36,128 nt of DNA from Gammaproteobacteria bacterium (GTDB lineage Bacteria; Pseudomonadota; Gammaproteobacteria; SZUA-152), in NCBI GenBank assembly GCA_021647505.1, contig JAKIUN010000039.1:1-36128 (forward strand), written 5' to 3'. Below, one piece after another: positions 24,250 to 31,699 of this stretch (positions within the stretch are counted from its first letter, which is position 1; every line of letters begins with the position of its first letter). Position numbers and translations under genes: made by a program. The notes under the pieces were generated by a model that saw only the letters and a program-made list of their open reading frames with translations, was not told the origin of the DNA and made no database searches.

Positions 24250-24552
24250 TCAGACCAAGGAAAACATCTTGTCCAGGTTGGAAATGGACAGCACCTTACG
24301 CACTTCCTGGCTGCAGTTCAGCAGCTGAATATCGGCAGACTCCTCACCGGCAAACTCGCGTAACAGTAACAACATACCCATGGCTGAGCTATCCATGAAG
24401 ATCGTTTGGCTCAGGTCGATAATAAATTTGGTATCAGAGGGCAAATTCCGATAGGCATCGCGAAACTCCGCGTGCAGACTAAAATCAAAACGGCCGGCAA
24501 TAACAATATTCAACTGATCGCCTTGTTCAGAAAGCTGTGTTGTAATCCCCAT
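24250..24552 (-). CDS. STAS-domain anti-sigma factor antagonist, HsbA-like
   Basis: 100 residues from the ATG at 24552, which has AGAAGGAGAA upstream; a longer frame to 24618 lacks support. It is one STAS domain: I-V-I-A-G-R-F-D-F-S-L-H-A-E-F-R-D-A-Y, then F-I-I-D-L-S-Q-T and F-M-D-S-S-A-M-G-M-L-L-L-L-R. The Ser in D-S-S-A is the phosphorylatable site of this family. The sequence recalls Pseudomonas HsbA, which is controlled by the HsbR regulator and binds FlgM or a diguanylate cyclase. The neighbours here are chemotaxis and flagellar genes, so a role in motility control is plausible; no hsbR is in the window. Confidence 0.75.
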   Translation of the reverse strand: MGITTQLSEQGDQLNIVIAGRFDFSLHAEFRDAYRNLPSDTKFIIDLSQTIFMDSSAMGMLLLLREFAGEESADIQLLNCSQEVRKVLSISNLDKMFSLV

Positions 24553-24706
24553 ACCACTCGTTCTCCTTCTCATCGCAGCAGGCAGGCCACCGCCCCAGAC
24601 TCCGCTGATGGTAACCACTTGTTCCCCATAGCATATCTGTTATTAATATTACTATCTATTAATATTATCATCATAAGCGTTGCAATTCCGACAGGGAATA
24701 TCCGGG

Positions 24707-25780
24707 TTAGCCCTTCAACTGTTGCAGGATATGCCCCGGAATCTTAGTCAGGGAAAGCACGCTGTCCACGCAGCCCAGCTTGACCGCCTCGCCCGGCATA
24801 CCCCACACCACACTGCTCTTTTCATCTTGAGCGATGGTCGGCGCGCCAGCCTCCTTCATTTCCTGCATACCCCGCGCACCATCGTCACCCATACCTGTCA
24901 GCAGCACGGAAATGGCGTTCGAGCCCACATTTTGCGCCACCGAGCGGAACAGGACATCCACGGACGGTTTGTGCCGGTTGACTGGCGGGCCATCGTTGAG
25001 ACGACAGATATAACGTGCGCCGTCCCGTTCCACCAGCAGATGCTGGCTGCCGGGAGCGATATAGGCATGACCGGTGACAATCTGCTGTCCGTCTTCGGCC
25101 TCACAAACCGTCATTGCCGAAATACCGTTCATGCGTTTGGCAAAGGGGGCGCTGAAGGCCTCTGGAATATGTTGTGTAATCACCGTCCCCGGCGTATCCG
25201 CTGGCAGACGCATGAGCACTTCCTTGATCGCCTCGGTACCGCCCGTCGAGGCGCCAATGGCAAGAATGCGGTCGGTGGTGCGAAAATGAATGCTGGCTGA
25301 CACCTTGCCAAGCACCGCATCCGCCGAGTGTCGTTCCGACCTGTCATCGGCTGAACTCCGCGTCAGGGCCTGCACCCGGGCACTGGCCGCCGTGCGCACC
25401 TTGGTAATAATCTCTTCGGCATAATCGTCCAGGGTGTGGGCGATATCTGTCTTCGGTTTTGACACAAAATCTACCGCACCCAACTCCAGTGCCTGAAAAG
25501 TAATATCGGCGCCTTTCTCCGTGAGGGTCGAGACCATCACCACCGGCATGGGGCGCAGCCGCATAAGATTACGCAGGAAGGTCACGCCGTCCATGCGTGG
25601 CATCTCCACATCCAGCGTCAGTACATCCGGCTTCAGCGACTTGATACGCTCGCGCGCCACAAAGGGATCTTGTGCGGTACCAACGACCTCGATATCCGCT
25701 GCAGAATTCAGCATCTCGGTCAACACCTGCCGCACCAACGCCGAATCATCGACGATCAGTACCTTGATTTTCCTGTCCAT
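24707..25780 (-). CDS. cheB: Chemotaxis methylesterase CheB (second cluster)
   Basis: 357 residues. The receiver has [12 protein letters not shown] and phospho-acceptor Asp in [13 protein letters not shown] linker of about 40 residues follows. The esterase domain contains [19 protein letters not shown] and T-G-M-G-D-D-G. It should demethylate the cluster's own soluble receptor. It is distinct from the CheB of the flagellar cluster and lies downstream of cheD after a 250-base gap holding a pseudogene remnant. Confidence 0.95.
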   Translation of the reverse strand: MDRKIKVLIVDDSALVRQVLTEMLNSAADIEVVGTAQDPFVARERIKSLKPDVLTLDVEMPRMDGVTFLRNLMRLRPMPVVMVSTLTEKGADITFQALELGAVDFVSKPKTDIAHTLDDYAEEIITKVRTAASARVQALTRSSADDRSERHSADAVLGKVSASIHFRTTDRILAIGASTGGTEAIKEVLMRLPADTPGTVITQHIPEAFSAPFAKRMNGISAMTVCEAEDGQQIVTGHAYIAPGSQHLLVERDGARYICRLNDGPPVNRHKPSVDVLFRSVAQNVGSNAISVLLTGMGDDGARGMQEMKEAGAPTIAQDEKSSVVWGMPGEAVKLGCVDSVLSLTKIPGHILQQLKG

Positions 25781-25784
25781 TGCT

Positions 25785-26030
25785 TCAATTTTCCGATAGT
25801 GAGGAGCCGATGGTCAATTCAATGACTGGCTGCTCTGTGCCCAAAATCACCAATTCCAGCTCCATACCCAGGAGATACTCAAACTGGCCACTGGCATTCA
25901 TTAATGCCTGACAGACAACATCTCTGTCGAGTAACGTACACCGGATACCGGGCTGTCAATTAACGTGCTGGTGAAGTGGGTATCGCCAAATGTTGCAGGG
26001 GCGCCATTATCACCAAGAGAGCTTAACAAT
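25785..26030 (-). pseudogene. Remnant of a surface-protein repeat domain between cheD and cheB
   Basis: One frame reads F-G-D-T-H-F-T-S-T-L-I-D-S-P-V-S-G-V-R-Y-S-T, then breaks. The next frame continues N-A-S-G-Q-F-E-Y-L-L-G-M-E-L-E-L-V-I-L-G up to the cheB start. From memory this matches a domain of the form D-S-x-V-x-G-x-x-Y-x-T followed by T-D-A-x-G-x-F-x-Y-x-x-G-E-x-V-x-F-x-I-G, seen in large secreted proteins of gammaproteobacteria. A frameshift and missing ends make it a fragment that was inserted or left here. Otherwise this gap holds nothing. Confidence 0.42.
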
Positions 26031-26033
26031 TCC

Positions 26034-26681
26034 TTAAAACAGATCGATTTCGCCACTGGCCGGCTGTTGGTCGATCTGTTTCATATAAGCCGTTTCACGC
26101 TCGGCCACGGTGCGGTTGTGCATGTTGCGTAATTTCTTTACTCGCACTAAACCGGTATAGGGGTGAAACAATACCTTGCGAGGATAGATATCACCCACAT
26201 CTTCGGCCACCAGTTTCAGCCCTTCGAGACGCAGATATTCTTCGACGAAACGAATATTTCGCTCCCCCACATTACTGCTCATGGTCTTGCTTAACACCTT
26301 GCCACCACCAAATATTTTTACTTCCAGATTCTTACGCGAGCCGCCGTGCTTGAGAATTTCGTTAATCAATAGTTCCATGGCGTAATTGCCATAACGGGTG
26401 GAAAGACCGCCATCCGAGTCCCAACTGCCACTACCGGAGGACAAGGGCAGCATAAAGTGATTCATGCCGCCGACCTTGAAAATGGGATCATGCACACAGG
26501 CCGAGACACAAGAACCCAGCACCGTGGTGATCACCTCATCCTCGGTAGTCACATAGACCTCGCCAGGCAGGATTTTGGCCGCGTATTTATCGTTAGTTTT
26601 ATCCCAGTAGCGTTTGATTCCTTCGAAACCATCCAGGGCTGGCAGCATATCGCCGGGTGCTTTTGTTTTCGGCAAGGCCAT
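26034..26681 (-). CDS. cheD: Chemoreceptor glutamine deamidase CheD
   Basis: About 215 residues from the ATG at 26681 with GAGAGG upstream. An ATG 14 codons earlier would overlap cheR by 32 bases and has no better site. The catalytic Cys is in V-L-G-S-C-V-S-A-C-V-H-D and the His in G-G-M-N-H-F-M-L-P. R-Y-W-D-K-T-N-D-K-Y-A-A-K-I-L-P-G-E-V near the start is typical for the proteobacterial family. It deamidates Gln on receptors to create methylation sites. It follows cheR by 10 bases. Confidence 0.94.
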   Translation of the reverse strand: MALPKTKAPGDMLPALDGFEGIKRYWDKTNDKYAAKILPGEVYVTTEDEVITTVLGSCVSACVHDPIFKVGGMNHFMLPLSSGSGSWDSDGGLSTRYGNYAMELLINEILKHGGSRKNLEVKIFGGGKVLSKTMSSNVGERNIRFVEEYLRLEGLKLVAEDVGDIYPRKVLFHPYTGLVRVKKLRNMHNRTVAERETAYMKQIDQQPASGEIDLF

Positions 26682-26691
26682 GACGTCCCTC

Positions 26692-27558
26692 TCAATAGAC
26701 TTTGCGGTAGATGGTTTTGCCAATCAGCTTGAAACGGTCACTGACTTTAAACAGGGATTCCGAGTGACCGATGAACAAATGCCCGCCCACCGGCAATAAT
26801 TCGGCATAGCGATCAAACAGCACCTTCTGCGTCGGCTTGTCGAAATAGATCACCACGTTGCGACAAAAAATAAAGTCCAGTGGCCCACTGATAGGCCACT
26901 CTTGCATTAAATTCAACTGCCGAAAGGCGATCAACTCACGCAACGGCGGACGCACCTGCACCATGCCCTCATTATCCGCCTTGCCGCGCAGAAACCAGCG
27001 CCGCAAACGTTTGGGAGAAATACCGTTGACCCGCTCCTGGGTGTAAATACCGCGCTGCGCCGTGGCTACCACATCGGAATCGAGATCGGTGGCCAACAGG
27101 CGGACATCCCAGCCCTTTTCCGGCAGGGTCTCACGCAACACCATGGCAATGGAATAGGGTTCCTCGCCAGTGGAACAACCCGCAGACCAGCAGCGCAGGC
27201 GACGATCCGCCTTGTCCTGCATCAGCTCTGGCAACAGGGTGTCGCGCAAATAATCGAAGTGATGATTTTCGCGAAAAAACGAGGTGAGATTGGTGGTGAT
27301 GGCATTGGTGAAATTTACCAGCTCGCCATCATCCCCCGCTTTCAACAAATTACAATAGTCAGCGAAGTGCTCCTGCCCCAGCTGTCGAAGGCGACGGCTG
27401 AGTCGGCTGTAGACCAGGTTCCGTTTGGCATCATTAAGTACGATACCGGTCTTTTCCGCCACCAGTTGACGGATGAATTCAAAGTCACCATCGGTGAACA
27501 CGAATTCGCGTTCACCTTGCGATACTCTTTCCCGGCGAGCCAGGTTGGCACTGGACAT
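26692..27558 (-). CDS. cheR: Chemoreceptor methyltransferase CheR
   Basis: 288 residues. The helical N-terminal domain (about 15-95) has F-E-F-I-R-Q-L-V-A-E-K-T-G-I-V-L and L-T-S-F-F-R-E. The SAM-binding domain (about 100-285) contains C-W-S-A-G-C-S-T-G-E-E-P-Y-S-I-A-M, L-A-T-D-L-D and F-C-R-N-V-V-I-Y-F-D. It methylates receptor glutamates. The receptor encoded just upstream ends in E-W-E-E-F, so this CheR is expected to tether there through its beta-subdomain, as P. aeruginosa CheR2 does with McpB. Confidence 0.95.
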   Translation of the reverse strand: MSSANLARRERVSQGEREFVFTDGDFEFIRQLVAEKTGIVLNDAKRNLVYSRLSRRLRQLGQEHFADYCNLLKAGDDGELVNFTNAITTNLTSFFRENHHFDYLRDTLLPELMQDKADRRLRCWSAGCSTGEEPYSIAMVLRETLPEKGWDVRLLATDLDSDVVATAQRGIYTQERVNGISPKRLRRWFLRGKADNEGMVQVRPPLRELIAFRQLNLMQEWPISGPLDFIFCRNVVIYFDKPTQKVLFDRYAELLPVGGHLFIGHSESLFKVSDRFKLIGKTIYRKVY

Positions 27559-27582
27559 ATCCGTTTGCTCTCTAATTTTAGA

Positions 27583-30114
27583 TCAGAACTCTTCCCACTC
27601 GCCGTCGCCATCCGCCGCAGGGCGTGGAGATGGAGCTGGGCGGGCGCTGGGACGCGCCACCGGGGCGGGCGCCGGTTGGCTCACGGCCTGCGCCTGTTGC
27701 ACACGTGGCACCGCCGGGGTCGCCGGCTGTACCGCACCGTCGTTGATACGGAAGAAGGCCATACGCTGGCTCATGTCACGTGCCTGATCATCGAGGGATT
27801 CAGCTGCCGCTGCAGCCTCTTCCACCAACGCGGCATTCTGCTGAGTCACTTCATCGAGCTGGGTGATTGCTTTGTTCACCTGCTCAATGCCGATGGATTG
27901 TTCCTGACTGGCAGCGGCAATCTCGGCGACGATGTCGCTCACCTTTTTTACCGACCCAACAATTTCAGTGAGGGTTTCGCCAGAGCGATCCACTAGTTTG
28001 CTGCCCTCGCCAACCTTTTCCACACTGTCACTGATCAATGACTTGATTTCCTTCGCCGCCGAGGCACTGCGCTGGGCCAGGTTGCGCACCTCGGAAGCCA
28101 CGACCGCAAAACCACGACCCTGCTCACCGGCCCGGGCGGCCTCTACTGCGGCATTCAGCGCCAGCAGATTGGTCTGGAAGGCGATCTCATCGATGACGCC
28201 AATGATATCGGCAATCTTCTTGCTGGAGCTGTTGATTTCGGCCATAGCATTGACAGCCTTCTGCACTACCTCACCACCCTGCTCCGCCTGATCGCGGGCA
28301 CCGTTGGCCAGCTGGTTGGCCTGGCGGGCATTGTCGGCATTCTGCTTCACCGTGGAAGTCAGCTGTTCCATGCTGGAAGCGGTCTCTTCCAACGAGGAGG
28401 CCTGCTCCTCGGTACGCTGACTGAGGTCGGTATTGCCCTGAGAGATTTCACTGGCCGCCGAGGTGATACTCTCGGTGGCGACACGAATACCGCCCACGGT
28501 CTCCTGTAAATTATTGACGGAGGCATTCACCGCATTACTGAGCACGGCAAATTCACCCTGATACTCGGTGCTGGCCACTTCCGTCAAATCGCCTTCGGCC
28601 AGGCGGGTCATGACGCTGGAGATATCGCTGATCGGTTCAACGATGGCATCCAGCATGCTGTTGATGCCCTCGGACAGGGTACGAATAAAACCTTGATAGT
28701 GTTCCACATCCAGCCGCTGGCGCAGATCACCATGGGTGGCGGCCTTGATTAATTCCGCCAGCGCGCGCTCGGCTGCCTTTTGCTCAGTGATATCGCGCCA
28801 TTCCACCATATTGCCCATGTACTTGCTCTGACCATCGAGTACCGCCGTGGCGTTTACCTCGAATTCCAGATCAGCCACCTTGATTTCAGCCTTGGCTGGC
28901 AGACGTGAGGGATCGCCCAGCAGGGCACGCTGGTGAGCCGGGTTTTTGTGAAATATATCGATATTCGTGCCCACTAGATTGTGGGCATCAAAGCTGGGGA
29001 AGCGTTTTCGCAGCACATCCTGACGCGCCGCCATCATTCTTACCACTGCCGGGTTGACATAGGTAATATTGAGGTCTTCATCGCACAACATGAGATTGGA
29101 TTGCGAACCATCGACGGCCGACTGCAGTCGCTCCACCTCACGCGCCGCCATGCGCTCCTCGGTGACGTCCTTCCACTGCACGGCATAGCCAAGGTGGCGG
29201 CCGGCGGCATCGGTGAGGGGCCGGGTCTGGTGTTCAAAGATGAAACGGCCAGGGGTGATCTCACCGTGGCGTACATCGTCCGGGCCCATGGCATGAAGGA
29301 TGCGTTTGATGACCTCGGGATCCTTGTGGTAGCGATGGATGCTGCCACCCACCACCGAGTCGACACTAAAGCCCGGCAGGTATTGGGTCAGCTCGTCCTC
29401 TACCGAACTCAACGTATCAAGCGCCTGCTTGTTGATGAAAATGATATTCTCATCAGCATCGGCAATCATGATGTTAATGGGTGAATGTTCAAGAATCGCG
29501 TACATCGCCTCCAGGCTGTTGAGGGCCTCACTGCTGCCCATCACCGATTCCATTTCCTTTTTACTTGCTGCCATCGTCTTCTCCTCCAGGACTTCGTCCG
29601 CTGACAGCATGGTAGCCGCCACGGTATTCAGTGCATTACGCCAGGCATCCGCGACCTTATCGGTCCACAGATCACCGGCAAATTCCGCCATCACGTCGAG
29701 CAATGTCTCCGCTACCGCCGTGTAGTGTTCCTCTTTTGCCCCATAGGCATGGTGCTTTTCGCCCAGCTTCAGCAGGGTCTTGCGCAGCTGGGCCGGGCGA
29801 CGCAGGCTGTTGACCACCAGTTGCAAGGCTGCCAGCAGTTTTTTCTGCTGTTGCAGCGGATCGGTATTGGCGAACATCGGTCGCACCTCGGGAAAGCGCG
29901 CGAATAATTCTTCGTAGAAACGCGCCACCAAAGCTTCGCCTTGCGGCGCCAGAGCGGCAAAAGACTCTTCCAGCAGGGCGACCTTCAGACCGTCACGCCG
30001 CTGGCGACGGGGCTTGAGTTCACTCACCTCTGTGGCCGTGCTGTCCGGCACATCCTCTTGTTTCATCCATGCCAGTGGGTCACCACCCATGGGGCTTTTC
30101 CTGCGCGTCGCCAT
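27583..30114 (-). CDS. Soluble chemoreceptor with globin and two PAS domains
   Basis: 843 residues and no membrane segment, so cytoplasmic. Residues 45-170 resemble the globin of flavohemoglobins and Vitreoscilla hemoglobin. Tyr67 in R-F-Y-E-E-L-F-A fits B10, Phe81 in V-R-P-M-F fits CD1, Gln90 fits E7 and His121 in E-K-H-H-A-Y-G-A fits the proximal F8. PAS domains follow at about 200-315 and 323-445, then a HAMP-like stretch (about 455-520) and the signalling coiled coil (about 525-790) with the tip I-D-E-I-A-F-Q-T-N-L-L-A-L-N-A-A-V-E-A-A-R. The Pro-rich tail ends in E-W-E-E-F, a CheR-tethering pentapeptide. The basic N-terminus (T-R-R-K) could contact the neighbouring ParA. Confidence 0.9.
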   Translation of the reverse strand: MATRRKSPMGGDPLAWMKQEDVPDSTATEVSELKPRRQRRDGLKVALLEESFAALAPQGEALVARFYEELFARFPEVRPMFANTDPLQQQKKLLAALQLVVNSLRRPAQLRKTLLKLGEKHHAYGAKEEHYTAVAETLLDVMAEFAGDLWTDKVADAWRNALNTVAATMLSADEVLEEKTMAASKKEMESVMGSSEALNSLEAMYAILEHSPINIMIADADENIIFINKQALDTLSSVEDELTQYLPGFSVDSVVGGSIHRYHKDPEVIKRILHAMGPDDVRHGEITPGRFIFEHQTRPLTDAAGRHLGYAVQWKDVTEERMAAREVERLQSAVDGSQSNLMLCDEDLNITYVNPAVVRMMAARQDVLRKRFPSFDAHNLVGTNIDIFHKNPAHQRALLGDPSRLPAKAEIKVADLEFEVNATAVLDGQSKYMGNMVEWRDITEQKAAERALAELIKAATHGDLRQRLDVEHYQGFIRTLSEGINSMLDAIVEPISDISSVMTRLAEGDLTEVASTEYQGEFAVLSNAVNASVNNLQETVGGIRVATESITSAASEISQGNTDLSQRTEEQASSLEETASSMEQLTSTVKQNADNARQANQLANGARDQAEQGGEVVQKAVNAMAEINSSSKKIADIIGVIDEIAFQTNLLALNAAVEAARAGEQGRGFAVVASEVRNLAQRSASAAKEIKSLISDSVEKVGEGSKLVDRSGETLTEIVGSVKKVSDIVAEIAAASQEQSIGIEQVNKAITQLDEVTQQNAALVEEAAAAAESLDDQARDMSQRMAFFRINDGAVQPATPAVPRVQQAQAVSQPAPAPVARPSARPAPSPRPAADGDGEWEEF

Positions 30115-30157
30115 TGATTATCTACCCCTGGTTATATTCATCATGCATGGACTGATT

Positions 30158-30295
30158 TTTGCCACGGAGCCACAGAGGACACAAAGCCAAAAAAATCATA
30201 AGAAAATACTCGCCGCCTGTATCACCGGATACGGAAAAAAATTGTTACTTTTATCCATAAATTTTTCTCCGTGTCCTCCGTGTCTCTGTGGTAAA
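30158..30295. mobile_element. MITE-like palindromic element upstream of the receptor gene
   Basis: Inverted ends of 29 bases lie at 30158-30186 and 30267-30295, with several mismatches. The left end reads TTTGCCACGGAGCCACAGAG and the right end is its near reverse complement ending CTCTGTGGTAAA. The CACAGAG-ACAC-GAGGACAC pattern belongs to a widely dispersed intergenic repeat type. The remaining intergenic bases (30115-30157 and 30296-30380) show nothing recognisable, and no terminator hairpin other than this element is seen. Confidence 0.6.
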
Positions 30296-30380
30296 TATAT
30301 CCATAGCAAACACAACCGCTAGCCATTCCAGCAAGAGCTGGAAAAAATACTGATAATCAGCTGCAAAGTCGTTTCGGATA

Positions 30381-31139
30381 TCAATGCCATTGTGACGCCA
30401 CCATTTCCTCTGCCAGCTGGCGGTAATCCTCGGCACCGTGGCTATTATTCTGATATTCAAAAATGGTTTCACCAAAGCTGGGGCATTCGGCCAGTGCCAC
30501 GTTTTCACGGATTGCGGTATCCAGCAGTCGATCCTGAAAATGTTCCGCAAGACGCTCACGCACTTCACGCGCCAGACGGCGCTGGGTATGAAAACGGGTC
30601 ATCACCACCCGGCGCGGCAACGGCCGGCGCAGGGTCTCTTCAACAAAACTCAATGTTTCCATAAAACGCGACAGACTGTGTAGCGCGAGATAGTCGCTGG
30701 AAACAGGAATCAACAATTCCGAGGCCGCAAATAAGGCATTCATACCCAACAGACCAGCCGACGGCGGGCAATCGATAATCACCACATCGTAGCTTTCATC
30801 ACAGGCATCGAGGGCCGTACGCAAACGCATGCCGCGTGCCTTGCCACCTTCGCTGAGATGTTCGACATTCACCAGGCCACGGCCGGCCGGCACCAGGTCG
30901 AGTCCATCACGGGCGTTCAACCGATAGTCAAGCAGAGACGCGCCTTCAAGCAACACCGCATCCATACCTGGCGTTGCCGCATCGACACCCAGCGCCGTGG
31001 TTAGGTGAGCCTGGGGATCCAGATCCAGTGCCAGCACCCGTTGCTTGCCCAGCGCCAAGGCGTGAGCAAGGTTGACGGCGGTGGTCGTCTTGCCCACCCC
31101 TCCCTTTTGATTCATGACAGCGATCACTCTGGCGTCCAC
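30381..31139 (-). CDS. ParA-family ATPase of a chemosensory cluster (PpfA-like)
   Basis: 252 residues. The deviant Walker A K-G-G-V-G-K-T-T is at residues 12-19, D-L-D-P-Q-A-H-L-T at about 39-47, and I-I-D-C-P-P-S-A-G-L-L-G-M-N-A-L follows. No DNA-binding N-terminal domain is present. It lies directly after cheW (1-base gap) and before the soluble receptor. In Rhodobacter sphaeroides the ParA homologue PpfA sits in a chemotaxis operon and splits the cytoplasmic TlpT cluster between daughters. The same role for the soluble array here is inference from the neighbours. No parB gene is seen. It is distinct from the ParC at 5481. Confidence 0.85.
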   Translation of the reverse strand: MDARVIAVMNQKGGVGKTTTAVNLAHALALGKQRVLALDLDPQAHLTTALGVDAATPGMDAVLLEGASLLDYRLNARDGLDLVPAGRGLVNVEHLSEGGKARGMRLRTALDACDESYDVVIIDCPPSAGLLGMNALFAASELLIPVSSDYLALHSLSRFMETLSFVEETLRRPLPRRVVMTRFHTQRRLAREVRERLAEHFQDRLLDTAIRENVALAECPSFGETIFEYQNNSHGAEDYRQLAEEMVASQWH

Positions 31140-31140
31140 A

Positions 31141-31668
31141 TCATTCGTGTTCGATGGCGTTGTCCATCACCGCCAGCTCACCACTATTGAGCAGGTGGTC
31201 AATGTCGAGAATAATCACCATGGTCTCGTCCACTGTGGCCAACCCCTGTACAAAATCCACATTGACCACACTGCCAAAATCCGGCGCCGGCTTGAGTGAT
31301 TCATCCTGCACGTTGTAAACATCGGATACCGCATCCACCACAATACCCATCACCCGACTCTTGCCTTCACGCATGACTTTAAGCACGATAACCACGGTCA
31401 TGGGGCCATATTCCATCGGTTCCAGGCCGAAGCGGCGGCGCAAATCGACAATCGGCACGATGGTGCCTCGCAGGTTTATCACACCGCGGATGTATTCCGG
31501 GGTGTTGGGAATCGGCGTTACCGCATTCCAACCCTTGATCTCCTGTACCCGCAGGATGTCCACGCCATATTCCTCACCAGCAAGAAGAAAAGTGAGAAAC
31601 TGACTGCCATCCACTTCGCCGGTAGCGGCCAGCCCGCTGGCGACCTGTTCTGCTACATCCATCTGCAA
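31141..31668 (-). CDS. cheW: Coupling protein CheW (second cluster)
   Basis: 175 residues, one CheW domain with short extensions. Motifs are F-L-L-A-G-E-E-Y-G-V-D-I-L-R-V-Q-E-I, P-E-Y-I-R-G-V-I-N-L-R-G-T-I-V-P-I-V-D-L-R-R-R-F and V-V-D-A-V-S-D-V-Y. It links receptor tips to CheA. It is the only free-standing CheW in the window: the flagellar cluster has lost its own at the parP end. It lies between cheA and the ParA-type gene. Confidence 0.95.
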   Translation of the reverse strand: MQMDVAEQVASGLAATGEVDGSQFLTFLLAGEEYGVDILRVQEIKGWNAVTPIPNTPEYIRGVINLRGTIVPIVDLRRRFGLEPMEYGPMTVVIVLKVMREGKSRVMGIVVDAVSDVYNVQDESLKPAPDFGSVVNVDFVQGLATVDETMVIILDIDHLLNSGELAVMDNAIEHE

Positions 31669-31699
31669 CTCCCGATAATTCTGTATTTAGGTCGCGCGC

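Noticed and set aside
24600-24700. AT-rich TAATATTAATA stretch upstream of the STAS gene as a sigma-70 promoter or origin-like site
   Set aside because: No -35/-10 pair with correct spacing could be supported, and the AT-rich run alone is not evidence.
30251-30568. Minus-strand frame overlapping the ParA-type gene 3' end and the MITE-like repeat
   Set aside because: It overlaps a certain gene in another frame and translates the palindromic repeat.
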